This document shows positions 16,347 to 24,663 of a stretch of 49,806 nucleotides of DNA, in pieces. Made by a program: the position numbers and the translations under genes. Location of the stretch: NCBI GenBank assembly GCA_050252075.1, contig JBFWLP010000010.1:1-49806 (forward strand). The letters are read 5' to 3'. The notes beneath the pieces are model-generated. The model saw nothing but the letters and a program-made list of their open reading frames with translations, made no database searches and had not been told where the DNA came from. Origin of the DNA: JAAYGT01 sp050252075. GTDB lineage: Bacteria; Pseudomonadota; Gammaproteobacteria; Burkholderiales; Burkholderiaceae_B. Numbering within the stretch: the first letter of the stretch is position 1; each line of letters begins with the position of its first letter.

Positions 16347-17405
16347 ATGAATTCCACGGCTGCGTCCGCCGCGTTGCCGCCCGGGCCAGTGATGGTCGAC
16401 ATTGCGGGCACCGTACTGACAGAACACGAGCGCGAGCGATTACGTCACCCCCTGGTGGGCGGAGTCATTCTGTTCTCGCGCAATTTCGAGTCGCGTGGCC
16501 AGTTGGTCGAATTGTGCCGCGCCATTCACGACGCGCGTGCCGAACCGCTGCTCATTGCCGTGGATCACGAAGGCGGACGCGTTCAGCGCTTTCGCGACGA
16601 CGGGTTCACGCCCTTGCCGGCCATGCGCAGCCTGGGGCGGCTGTACGACGCCGATCCCTTGCGGGCCCTGCAACTGGCGACGGAAACGGGTTACGTGCTG
16701 GCGGCCGAGTTGCGCGCCTGCGGCGTCGATTTCAGCTTCACACCGGTGCTCGATCTGGATGACGGCGTCAGTGCCGTTATCGGCAACCGTGCCTTCCACC
16801 ATGATCCCAAGGCGGTCGCCCTGCTGGCGCGTGCCCTGATCCAGGGCCTGATGCTGGCAGGCATGGGCGCGTGCGGCAAGCATTTTCCCGGCCATGGCGC
16901 CGTCGAGGCCGACTCCCATCATGCCGTACCGGTCGATGACCGCTCGCTGGAACAGATTCTGGATCGCGATGTGTCGCCGTATGCCTGGCTGGGCGACAAA
17001 GTGCTGCCGTCGGTCATGCCCGCCCATGTGATTTACCCCCGGGTGGACAGCCGGCCCGCCGGGTTTTCGCGGCGCTGGATCCAGGACATACTGCGCGACC
17101 GGCTGGCCTACGACGGCGTGGTGTTTTCCGACGACCTGACCATGGAAGGCGCCACGGTGGCGGGCGATATTCTGGCCCGCGCCCAGGCGGCGCTGGGTGC
17201 CGGGTGCGATATGGTGCTGGTATGCAACCGGCCCGATCTGGCCGACGACCTGCTGGCGCGGCTGAACGTGCAGCATCCGGCAGCCTCGGTGCAGCGGCTG
17301 CGCCGCCTGCGGCCTGTGCTGCCGGCGCCTTCCTGGGAAATGCTTCAGTCTGACGCCCGGTATCAGTATGCCCGACGACTTCAATCTGAAATCCTTTCTT
17401 GCTGA
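16347..17405 (+). CDS. nagZ: Beta-N-acetylhexosaminidase
   Basis: A 352-residue glycoside hydrolase family 3 enzyme that removes N-acetylglucosamine from muropeptides during cytoplasmic cell-wall recycling. Visible sites are VDHEGGRVQRFR near residue 71, the catalytic-loop block KHFPGHGAVEADSHHAVPVD near 178, and the nucleophile aspartate in VFSDDLTMEG near 258. Its last 38 bases overlap the start of uvrC in another frame, so the two are probably translated in series. Confidence 0.94.
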   Translation: MNSTAASAALPPGPVMVDIAGTVLTEHERERLRHPLVGGVILFSRNFESRGQLVELCRAIHDARAEPLLIAVDHEGGRVQRFRDDGFTPLPAMRSLGRLYDADPLRALQLATETGYVLAAELRACGVDFSFTPVLDLDDGVSAVIGNRAFHHDPKAVALLARALIQGLMLAGMGACGKHFPGHGAVEADSHHAVPVDDRSLEQILDRDVSPYAWLGDKVLPSVMPAHVIYPRVDSRPAGFSRRWIQDILRDRLAYDGVVFSDDLTMEGATVAGDILARAQAALGAGCDMVLVCNRPDLADDLLARLNVQHPAASVQRLRRLRPVLPAPSWEMLQSDARYQYARRLQSEILSC

Positions 17406-19197
17406 CCTGCCCAACCTGCCCGGTGTGTATCGCCACATCGATGCGGCGGGCGAGGTACTGTATGTCGGCAAAGCGCGCGACCTGAAAAAACGCGTCAGTT
17501 CTTACTTCCAGAAGAACCTGAGCAGTCCGCGCATCAGTTTGATGGTGGCGCGGGTGGCCCGCATAGAGGTGACCGTCACGCGGTCTGAAGCCGAAGCGCT
17601 GATTCTGGAAAACAACCTGATCAAACGGCTCAAGCCGCGCTACAACATTCTGTTTCGCGACGACAAGTCGTACCCCTACCTGCAGGTCAGCGGGCACGAT
17701 TTCCCCCGCATCGCCTACTACCGGGGCAGCACGCGTGGCAAGGGGCGCTATTTCGGCCCGTATCCCAACAGCTGGGCGGTGCGCGAAACGCTACAGATAT
17801 TGCAACGGGTGTTTCGCTTGCGCACCTGCGAGGACACGGTTTTTTCCAACCGGTCGCGCCCCTGCCTTCTGTACCAGATCGGGCGATGCTCGGCGCCGTG
17901 CGTCGGCCATATCGACCACGACGGCTACCAGGCCGATGTCGATCGGGCGTTGCGCTTTCTCGACGGCCGTGCCCAGGAGGTCATGCGCGACATTCAGGAG
18001 CGCATGCAGCAGGCCTCGGAAGCGCTCGAATTCGAGCAGGCCGCGGTGCTGCGCGACCAGATGGGCGCGCTGGCCAAAGTGCTGCAGCAGCAGTCCATGG
18101 AAAAGGTCGGCGACGAGGATACCGACATCATTGTCATTGCCAGTTCGGGGGGCAAGGTTTGTGTGAATCTGGCCATGGTGCGCGCCGGCCGGCACCTGGG
18201 CGACAAAACCTTTTTTCCGGCCCACACCGAAGAAGACAGCCCCGGCGAGGTGCTGGCTGCGTTCGTGGCCCAGCATTATCTTGAACACATCATGCCGCCG
18301 CTGCTGATCTGTTCGCATGCTTTGCCCGACTCCGGTCTGCTGGCCCTGCTGGCCGACCGGACCGCCGGGGGCGCGAAAGCGCGGGTGCTGGTGCGTCCGC
18401 AGGGCATGCGCAAGCTGTGGCTGGAGCAGGCGGTGCGCAATGCCCAGATGGCCCTGGCCCGCCGCCTGACCGAGTCGGGCGCGCGCGAGGCCCGCACGCT
18501 GGCGCTGGCCACGGCGCTCGATATGGACACCGATCCCGATGCCCTGGAGAGCATGCATATTGAGTGCTTCGACATCAGCCACACCGCCGGCGAGGCCACG
18601 CAGGCATCGTGTGTGGTGTACCAGCACCATGCCATGCAGCCGTCGCTGTACCGGCGCTACAACATTGCCGGTGTCACGCCGGGCGACGATTACGCCGCCA
18701 TGCGCCAGGTGCTGACACGCCGCTTCGGCCGGGTGGCCGACGGGCAGGCCGAAATGCCCACGCTGGTGTTGATCGACGGCGGAAAGGGGCAGGTTGAAGT
18801 GGCGCGCCAGGTATTCGTGGAGCTGGGCCTGGACACCGCCACCCTGGTGGGAGTGGCCAAGGGGGAAGGGCGCAAGGTGGGTCTGGAAACGCTCATTTTT
18901 GCCGATGGTCGCCCGTCACGCGCGCTTGGCGTAGAATCGGCGGCACTGATGCTGGTGGCGCAAATACGCGACGAAGCGCATCGCTTCGCCATTACCGGCA
19001 TGCGTGCCCAGCGGGCCAAGGCGCGGAATGTGTCGCGGCTGGAAGAAATCGAGGGGGTGGGGGCGCGCCGCCGCCAGAAATTGCTGGCCCGCTTCGGCGG
19101 GTTCTCGGGGGTTGCCGATGCCTCGGTCGACGATCTGGCCTCGGTCGACGGGATTTCAAAAGAATTGGCGCAGCGCATCTACGACGCGCTGCGATAA
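17368..19197 (+). CDS. uvrC: Excinuclease ABC subunit C
   Basis: A 609-residue endonuclease that makes both incisions in nucleotide excision repair. It has the GIY-YIG nuclease domain at the start (GVYRHIDAAG, then LYVGKARDLKKRVSSYF), a UVR domain near 205-240 (SEALEFEQAAVLRDQ), the RNase H-like 5' nuclease with VLIDGGKGQ near 470, and a C-terminal tandem helix-hairpin-helix (IEGVGARRRQKLLARFGG). Its start lies within nagZ. I see no LexA box in front of it. Confidence 0.97.
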   Translation: MPDDFNLKSFLADLPNLPGVYRHIDAAGEVLYVGKARDLKKRVSSYFQKNLSSPRISLMVARVARIEVTVTRSEAEALILENNLIKRLKPRYNILFRDDKSYPYLQVSGHDFPRIAYYRGSTRGKGRYFGPYPNSWAVRETLQILQRVFRLRTCEDTVFSNRSRPCLLYQIGRCSAPCVGHIDHDGYQADVDRALRFLDGRAQEVMRDIQERMQQASEALEFEQAAVLRDQMGALAKVLQQQSMEKVGDEDTDIIVIASSGGKVCVNLAMVRAGRHLGDKTFFPAHTEEDSPGEVLAAFVAQHYLEHIMPPLLICSHALPDSGLLALLADRTAGGAKARVLVRPQGMRKLWLEQAVRNAQMALARRLTESGAREARTLALATALDMDTDPDALESMHIECFDISHTAGEATQASCVVYQHHAMQPSLYRRYNIAGVTPGDDYAAMRQVLTRRFGRVADGQAEMPTLVLIDGGKGQVEVARQVFVELGLDTATLVGVAKGEGRKVGLETLIFADGRPSRALGVESAALMLVAQIRDEAHRFAITGMRAQRAKARNVSRLEEIEGVGARRRQKLLARFGGFSGVADASVDDLASVDGISKELAQRIYDALR

Positions 19198-19212
19198 GGT
19201 AGTATGTGACTT

Positions 19213-19788
19213 ATGCCCATGAATCTGCCCATTGCCCTTACGTGGTTGCGTATCGCCATGATCCCCCTGATCGTGGCGCTGTACTACGTGCCCACCGAGT
19301 GGCTGGGGGTGCCCCTGCGCGACACCATCGGCGCGCTGGCGTTCATTGTTGCCGCACTGACCGACTGGTTCGACGGCTGGCTCGCACGGCGCTGGAACCA
19401 GACATCGTCGTTCGGCGCCTTTCTGGACCCCGTGGCCGACAAGCTCATGGTGTGTGCGGCCTTGCTCATTTTGCTGGACCTGAACCGGGTCGACTCCTTC
19501 ATCGCGCTGATCATCATTGGCCGCGAAATCACCATTTCCGCCTTGCGCGAATGGATGGCCAAGATCGGCGCCAGCGGCAGCGTGGCCGTACACTGGCTGG
19601 GCAAGGTCAAAACCGCCGCGCAAATGGTGGCCATACCCTGCCTGCTGCACGGCGGTGTGCTGTGGGGCGTGCCTCTCATGCCCGTGGGCAAGGTGCTCAT
19701 TATCGTTGCGGCCATACTCACCGTGTGGTCCATGTGCTATTACCTTAGTCGTGCCTGGCCTGAAATACGCAGCAAATCCACGCACTAG
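19213..19788 (+). CDS. pgsA: CDP-diacylglycerol-glycerol-3-phosphate 3-phosphatidyltransferase
   Basis: A 191-residue membrane enzyme that makes phosphatidylglycerol phosphate. The CDP-alcohol phosphotransferase motif D-G-x2-A-R-x8-G-x3-D-x3-D is present as DGWLARR, then GAFLDPVADK (residues about 55-77). Several membrane helices surround it. ATG at 19213 or 19219 could start it. It follows uvrC by 15 bases, a linkage also seen in E. coli. Confidence 0.94.
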   Translation: MPMNLPIALTWLRIAMIPLIVALYYVPTEWLGVPLRDTIGALAFIVAALTDWFDGWLARRWNQTSSFGAFLDPVADKLMVCAALLILLDLNRVDSFIALIIIGREITISALREWMAKIGASGSVAVHWLGKVKTAAQMVAIPCLLHGGVLWGVPLMPVGKVLIIVAAILTVWSMCYYLSRAWPEIRSKSTH

Positions 19789-19809
19789 GGCAGCTATCTC
19801 GAGGTCATT

Positions 19810-21102
19810 ATGGTTGCGGTCAGCGTGAGTCAGGTTGCCGATAGCCCGCAGGTGCGGCGTCAGGATTGGCAAATCATCAGCCTTGTGGGTCTCGTTCACG
19901 CCATTTCCCACTTTTTCCAGCTGTTGTTGCCCACGCTGTTCCTGCCGCTGGCGCAACAGTTCGGGTACGACTTCGCACAGCTGGGTTTGCTGGTGTCGGC
20001 CTTTTTCCTGGTGTCGTGCCTGGGACAGGCCTCGTCGGGGTTCATTGTTGACCGCATAGGCGCGGTGCCGGTCTTGCGTTTCGGGCTGGCCTGCTTTGTG
20101 GTGGCCGGGGTGCTCATCGGTTCGGCGAACGGCTATGGCATGCTGCTGGCCGGTGCGGTATTGGGGGGCCTGGGCAATTCGGTGTTTCACCCGGCCGATT
20201 ATTTCATTCTGAACCAGCGGGTCAGCCATCGTCGCCTGGGGCATGCCTTCAGTACGCACGGCCTTACCGGCTACCTGGGCTGGGCGTTCACGCCGGTGTT
20301 CATGGCCACGCTGATCCAGCTTTACAACTGGCGGGTTGCCGCCTATGCGGCGGCCGGTGTGCTGGCGATGGTGCTGCTGCTGGTCATCGCCGGCAACCGT
20401 TTGTTGTCGCAAGCGCAGGCCGGCAGGCAAGCGCCCGACGCAAACGACGGGCCCGCCGGAACCCATGCGCCCGATCTCTCGCGCCAGTCGGTCGGCCAGA
20501 CTCTGGCCACGTTGCTGGTTCAGCCGGCGTTATGGGGCGCTTTCCTGTTTTTCGCCTTTGTCACCGCGTCGTTGTCGGCCATACAGAACTACACCATTCC
20601 CATGCTGGGCAATGTGTACGGTATTGGCAAGGTGCTGGCCGGAACCGCCTTGTCGTCGTACATGGTCAGCGCGGCGATGGGCTTGCTGGCCGGCGGTTTT
20701 CTGGTGGGGGTGACACCGCGCACCGAACGTACAGTGTTTGCGTCGCTGCTGCTGGCGGCATTGTCGTTGCTGGTGCTGGCCAGCGGCGTATTGCCGGCCT
20801 GGCTGGCGATTGTCTTCGTGGCGCTTACCGGTTTTTTCTCCGGCGTTTCGGCGCCGTCGCGCGATATGCTCATTCGCCGGATAGCGCCCAAGGGGGCCAC
20901 CGGCACGGTGTACGGCCTGGTGTACTCGGGTATGGATGTCGGCTCATCGATGGCGCCGGTGGTCTTCGGGCTCATGCTCGATGCCGGCTGGAGCGTGGCG
21001 CCCTGGTTTGGCGCAGCCGCCTGCTTTGCCGTGGGCAGTGTGCTGGCCGTGGCGGTGGCCCGGTTTGCCGTACGGCAGGAGCAACGGCCGGCCGTTGCCT
21101 GA
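19810..21102 (+). CDS. MFS transporter, fosmidomycin-resistance (Fsr)-like
   Basis: A 430-residue major facilitator with about 12 predicted membrane helices. Features that recall the Fsr family are the first helix region GLVHAISHFFQLLLPTLF, the A-like motif SGFIVDRIGAVPVLRFG after helix 2, and GLGNSVFHPADYFILNQRVS in helix 4 to loop. Fsr-type proteins export drugs, but their natural substrate is mostly unknown, so no drug can be named here. The gene follows pgsA by 21 bases and converges on queF. A ten-base direct repeat (GCTATTGGCG at 21130-21139 and 21144-21153) lies at the junction without an obvious terminator. Confidence 0.85.
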   Translation: MVAVSVSQVADSPQVRRQDWQIISLVGLVHAISHFFQLLLPTLFLPLAQQFGYDFAQLGLLVSAFFLVSCLGQASSGFIVDRIGAVPVLRFGLACFVVAGVLIGSANGYGMLLAGAVLGGLGNSVFHPADYFILNQRVSHRRLGHAFSTHGLTGYLGWAFTPVFMATLIQLYNWRVAAYAAAGVLAMVLLLVIAGNRLLSQAQAGRQAPDANDGPAGTHAPDLSRQSVGQTLATLLVQPALWGAFLFFAFVTASLSAIQNYTIPMLGNVYGIGKVLAGTALSSYMVSAAMGLLAGGFLVGVTPRTERTVFASLLLAALSLLVLASGVLPAWLAIVFVALTGFFSGVSAPSRDMLIRRIAPKGATGTVYGLVYSGMDVGSSMAPVVFGLMLDAGWSVAPWFGAAACFAVGSVLAVAVARFAVRQEQRPAVA

Positions 21103-21144
21103 GTGAACGCCTGTACGATGCGCCGTGCCGCTATTGGCGCGCTG

Positions 21145-21972
21145 CTATTGGCGTGGCGTTCGTGTTTCGGCTGGTGTCGCCAATGTGCTGCTGCGCCAGG
21201 GGTTGATATCCAGCCCGCCGCGCCGGGTATAACGGGCATACACAAACAATTCCTGTGGGCCGCAGGCGCGGCGGATATCGCAGAACATCTTTTCCACGCA
21301 ATGCTCGTGAAACTCGGTGTGCCGGCGCAATGACACGATATAGCGCAACAGGGCGGCGCGGTCGATGGCGGGGCCGGTGTACCGGATTTGCACCGACCCC
21401 CAGTCGGGCTGTCCTGTAACTGGGCAGTTCGATTTCAGCAAGTTCGACACCAGGGTTTCGGTTACCGGCGCCGCTCCGGGAACGCAGGCCAGTAAATCGG
21501 GGGCCGGTTCATAGCGGTCAATGGCAATATCCAGCGCATCGATGCAGTGTCCCGACAAGGGGGCCACCGGCAGTGTTTCCGCCTGCGACAGGGGCGTGAT
21601 CTGTACGTTTACGGTGTCGCCGGCCGCCTGGCTCAGGTCGCGCTGTACCGTGGCCTGATAGGCGTCCACCGATGCAAATGACTCTTCATTCAGCGAGTTC
21701 AGATAAAGCTTCAGCGATTTGGACTCGATCAGATGGGGGCTGGTATGCGCGAACTCGAATCGCCCCAGTGCCACCTGCGGTTTGCCTTTGGAATTCAGCC
21801 ACGACAGCTCATAGGCCGTCCAGATATCGCTGCCGAACCACGGCGAGGGCAGGGGTGTGAGCGTTTGCCGGTTCACGTGGCGAGGCACAGGAAACAGCAG
21901 CGAGGCATCGTAAGCGCCGGGATAAACGACATCGTGGCCCAGCGGGGCGTGTGCAAGCGGTGGTGTAGACAT
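21145..21972 (-). CDS. queF: NADPH-dependent 7-cyano-7-deazaguanine reductase
   Basis: A 275-residue bimodular QueF that reduces preQ0 to preQ1 in queuosine synthesis, in the cytoplasm. The substrate-specificity motif ESKSLKLYLNSLNEESF lies near residue 89. The catalytic cysteine is in LLKSNCPVTGQPDWGSVQI near 190, and HEHCVEKMFCDI follows. The length matches the long form in E. coli (282 residues). It is divergent from aceA across a 350-base region. Another queuosine gene, queH, lies 13 kb away in this window. Confidence 0.95.
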   Translation of the reverse strand: MSTPPLAHAPLGHDVVYPGAYDASLLFPVPRHVNRQTLTPLPSPWFGSDIWTAYELSWLNSKGKPQVALGRFEFAHTSPHLIESKSLKLYLNSLNEESFASVDAYQATVQRDLSQAAGDTVNVQITPLSQAETLPVAPLSGHCIDALDIAIDRYEPAPDLLACVPGAAPVTETLVSNLLKSNCPVTGQPDWGSVQIRYTGPAIDRAALLRYIVSLRRHTEFHEHCVEKMFCDIRRACGPQELFVYARYTRRGGLDINPWRSSTLATPAETRTPRQ

Positions 21973-22080
21973 GTATCAGAGGGGCAGGGTGATGTGCGCC
22001 GGAGTGCGCAAGGGTTCAGGCGATCCCGGTACAAGAACAGGGATCAGGCCATTTTAACGCAACTGCGCAATTTCCCGCAT

Positions 22081-22163
22081 TGTGAAATGTTTCATTCGTC
22101 ATGTGAAAATGGCATAGCGCGTTGCAGCATTCTTCATTTCATAGCAGGGAAGGTTATTTCACA
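22081..22163. promoter_or_regulatory. Repeated TGTGAAA/TTTCACA elements before aceA
   Basis: This lies in the 350-base queF-aceA spacer (21973-22322). TGTGAAA occurs at 22081-22087 and 22102-22108, and its complement TTTCACA at 22157-22163. The first belongs to a small inverted repeat, TGAAA-TG-TTTCA (22083-22094). The recurrence suggests a regulator binding site, but no regulator can be named. The rest of the spacer is A/T-rich, and I find no gene in it. Confidence 0.35.
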
Positions 22164-22211
22164 TCATAAAATAAAAATCATAACTTATTGATTATAAATA
22201 ATAAAAAAATT

Positions 22212-22227
22212 TGTCTTATATAAGACA
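22212..22227. promoter_or_regulatory. Perfect 16-bp palindrome upstream of aceA (putative operator)
   Basis: TGTCTTATATAAGACA is its own reverse complement over all 16 bases, in an A/T-rich stretch 96 bases before the aceA ATG. The central TATATA could double as part of a -10 element. Symmetry of this kind fits a dimeric repressor, such as a GntR-family protein controlling acetate or propionate genes, but the regulator is a guess. Confidence 0.55.
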
Positions 22228-22322
22228 TAAGTGTTATTTGCGCTGCAGCATCGGCGTAGAATTTTTCCCATGTCACAAGGTTATTGATTTGTTTTTTCTT
22301 TACCAATGTTTAGGAGTTCATC

Positions 22323-23633
22323 ATGACAACACGGGAAAATGAAGTTCGCGATCTGCAGAAGCAATGGGCCGAGGACGCTCGCTGGCAGGGGATCAAGCGC
22401 GGCTACAGTGCAGAGGAAGTGGTACGTTTGCGCGGATCGGTGCGTGTTGAGCATACGCTGGCACGCCGGGGTTCGGAAAAGCTGTGGAACCTGTTGCACA
22501 CGGAACCTTTCATCAATTCGCTGGGCGCCCTGACAGGCAACCAGGCCATGCAGCAAGTCAAAGCCGGGTTGAAAGCTATTTATCTGTCGGGTTGGCAGGT
22601 CGCCGGCGACGCCAACGGCGCCGGTGAAATGTACCCCGACCAGTCGCTGTACCCCGCCAACTCGGTGCCCCAGGTGGTGCGCCGTATCAACAACGCCCTG
22701 ACCCGCTGCGACCAGATCCAGTGGATGGAAGGCAAGAATCCGGGTGATAACGGCTACATTGACTATTTCGCTCCTATCGTGGCCGATGCCGAGGCCGGGT
22801 TTGGCGGCGTGCTCAATGCCTACGAGCTGATGAAAGGCATGATCGAGGCCGGCGCATCGGGTGTGCACTTCGAGGATCAGCTGGCCTCGGTGAAAAAATG
22901 CGGCCACATGGGGGGCAAAGTGCTGGTGCCCACGCGCGAGGCGGTGGCCAAGCTGGTTGCCGCCCGTCTGGCGGCCGACGTGGCGGGTGTCCCGACGGTA
23001 TTGCTGGCGCGTACCGATGCCGATGCCGCTGACCTGATCACCAGCGATGTCGATGACAACGATCGTCCTTTCATTACCGGCGAGCGCACCGTGGAAGGTT
23101 TCTTCCGTACCCGTGCCGGGATCGAGCAGGCCATTTCGCGTGGTTTGGCCTACGCACCGTATGCCGATCTGATCTGGTGCGAAACCTCCACGCCCAACCT
23201 GGAGTATGCCCGCCGGTTCGCCGAGGCCGTTCACCGCCAGTTCCCCGGCAAATTGCTGGCCTACAACTGCTCGCCCTCGTTCAACTGGAAAAAGAATCTG
23301 GACGACGCCACCATTGCGAAATTCCAGCGCGAACTGGGTGCCATGGGCTACAAGTACCAGTTCATTACGCTGGCCGGTTTCCATGCACTGAACTACGGCA
23401 TGTTCGAACTGGCTCACGGTTACGCCCGCAACAACATGAGCGCGTTTGTCGAACTGCAGCAGAAAGAGTTCGCCGCTGCGGATCTGGGCTTCACCGCCGT
23501 GAAGCACCAGCGTGAAGTGGGCACGGGCTATTTCGATGCCGTGACGCAGACCATTGAAGGCGGCCGCGCATCGACCACAGCCCTTACCGGATCGACCGAA
23601 GAGGCCCAGTTCGAGGAGTCCACCCACGCCTGA
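22323..23633 (+). CDS. aceA: Isocitrate lyase
   Basis: A 436-residue enzyme that splits isocitrate to succinate and glyoxylate, the first step of the glyoxylate shunt. The catalytic-loop motif KKCGHMGGKVLVPT lies near residue 192, preceded by GVHFEDQLASV, and CSPSFNWKKNL lies near 317. All are hallmarks of the tetrameric ICL family. TAGGAGT precedes the ATG. The shunt would let cells grow on the acetyl-CoA from phenylacetate. No malate synthase gene is in the window. The 350-base upstream spacer is richer in A/T than its surroundings and carries the palindrome at 22212-22227. Confidence 0.97.
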   Translation: MTTRENEVRDLQKQWAEDARWQGIKRGYSAEEVVRLRGSVRVEHTLARRGSEKLWNLLHTEPFINSLGALTGNQAMQQVKAGLKAIYLSGWQVAGDANGAGEMYPDQSLYPANSVPQVVRRINNALTRCDQIQWMEGKNPGDNGYIDYFAPIVADAEAGFGGVLNAYELMKGMIEAGASGVHFEDQLASVKKCGHMGGKVLVPTREAVAKLVAARLAADVAGVPTVLLARTDADAADLITSDVDDNDRPFITGERTVEGFFRTRAGIEQAISRGLAYAPYADLIWCETSTPNLEYARRFAEAVHRQFPGKLLAYNCSPSFNWKKNLDDATIAKFQRELGAMGYKYQFITLAGFHALNYGMFELAHGYARNNMSAFVELQQKEFAAADLGFTAVKHQREVGTGYFDAVTQTIEGGRASTTALTGSTEEAQFEESTHA

Positions 23634-23642
23634 CCGGCAGGC

Positions 23643-23684
23643 TTGATGTAGGTCAATACGTGGAGCGCAGGGTTTGCCTATAGT
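23643..23684 (+). promoter_or_regulatory. FNR-type promoter of the CcoI-like gene
   Basis: TTGATGTAGGTCAA (23643-23656) matches TTGAT-N4-ATCAA in 9 of 10 positions. Its centre is exactly 32 bases from the centre of a good -10, TATAGT (23679-23684), which puts the site at -41.5, the classical activating position. The predicted RNA start (about 23691) is at the ATG itself. Confidence 0.65.
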
Positions 23685-23691
23685 GGCAGCC

Positions 23692-24663
23692 ATGCGCTCC
23701 TATTCCATTTTCTCCATCCCTTCTACGCTGTCGTCCGGCGACAGGCAGCAGCGTCGCCACATGCTCGCGCGCACCGGCCTGGCCTGGCTGGCCATGATGC
23801 AGGTGATGATGTTCGCCTTTCCCGGCTACCTGGGCACCGACGGCATGGCGCAAGACAACCGGCAGCTGCTTGAACAGGCCATTTTCCTCATGAACTGGGT
23901 CAGCCTGGTCATGACGGTACCCGTGGTTCTGTATTGCGCCTCGCCGGTATGGAGCGGCGCGCTGCAGCGTCTGTCGCGCGGCAGCGTTGGCATGGATGTT
24001 CCGGTGGCATTGGGTATTGTGGCCGCCTTTGTTCCCAGCGCCTGGGCAACCTGGGTGGGGCACGGCGAAGTCTATTTCGACTCGGTCACCATGTTCGTGG
24101 CTTTCCTGCTGACGGCACGCTATCTGGAATTGTGCGCACGCCAATCGGTCATGGGCGGCCAGTTCCACCAGCAACTGGAATCACTGCGCGCGGTGCTCTC
24201 GGCACGGGCCAACACCGTTGCCTTCTGGTTTGTGCTGGCGCAAATGGCTTTGGCGTTTCTTGCCGGAGCCCTCTGGTATGTGTATTCACCCGATCACGCA
24301 CTCAGCGTGATGGTGGCCCTGCTGGTGATCAGCTGTCCCTGCGCCATGGCAATGGCGGTGCCCACGGCCGTGGCGGCGGCGCACGCGTCGTTGTCTGCCA
24401 CGCCGCCCGAGTCCCCGCAGGCCGTCGATTCGCTGCTGCAGGCCACGCGTCGTGTGGCGCGCCAGAACCTCACAGGCTCGGTGATCTGGCACTTGCTCAT
24501 GACGCCGCTGGCGGCCCTGGGCTACGTGGCGCCGTGGCTGGCGGCAATCACCATGCTGGTGTCCTCGCTGGCGGTGGCGGCCAACGCCTGGCGCCTGTTC
24601 CGTCGCCGCCGTCACGACGGCGCTTCGACCTGGCAGCCGTCGGCCATGCAGGGGCTTTCATGA
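23692..24663 (+). CDS. CcoI/FixI-like P1B-ATPase reduced to its membrane domain
   Basis: A 323-residue protein with about eight predicted membrane helices in the order of a copper-type P1B ATPase. The fit includes GMDVPVALGI near residue 100, YFDSVTMFVAFLLTARYLEL near 128, the metal-site motif SCPCAMAMAVPTA (Cys215, Cys217), ARQNL at 256, and MLVSS (288-292) in the last helix. The soluble parts are absent: no N-terminal metal-binding domain, no TGE actuator loop, no DKTGT phosphorylation site and no nucleotide domain. Short linkers (about 25 and 20 residues) replace the two cytosolic loops, and the frame is intact. Full CcoI delivers copper to cbb3 oxidase using ATP, which this protein cannot hydrolyse. 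The place next to ccoS and the FNR promoter argue for a retained role in oxidase assembly. The start is ATG 23692, nearly leaderless. ATG 23761 is the alternative. Confidence 0.75.
   Translation: MRSYSIFSIPSTLSSGDRQQRRHMLARTGLAWLAMMQVMMFAFPGYLGTDGMAQDNRQLLEQAIFLMNWVSLVMTVPVVLYCASPVWSGALQRLSRGSVGMDVPVALGIVAAFVPSAWATWVGHGEVYFDSVTMFVAFLLTARYLELCARQSVMGGQFHQQLESLRAVLSARANTVAFWFVLAQMALAFLAGALWYVYSPDHALSVMVALLVISCPCAMAMAVPTAVAAAHASLSATPPESPQAVDSLLQATRRVARQNLTGSVIWHLLMTPLAALGYVAPWLAAITMLVSSLAVAANAWRLFRRRRHDGASTWQPSAMQGLS

Noticed and set aside
21130..21153. Ten-base direct repeat GCTATTGGCG as a possible insertion footprint
   Set aside because: It is short, adjacent and without any mobile-element remnant; chance or local duplication is enough.
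22261..22320. A possible FNR box before aceA (TTGATTTGTTTTTT)
   Set aside because: Only the left half matches. The right half (TTTTT) does not resemble ATCAA.
23934..24660. A +1 frame through the CcoI-like gene that could suggest a frameshifted full ATPase
   Set aside because: The helices are all in one continuous frame. The alternative frame holds no DKTGT, TGE or HP motif, so a frameshift does not explain the missing domains; only its end is the real ccoS.
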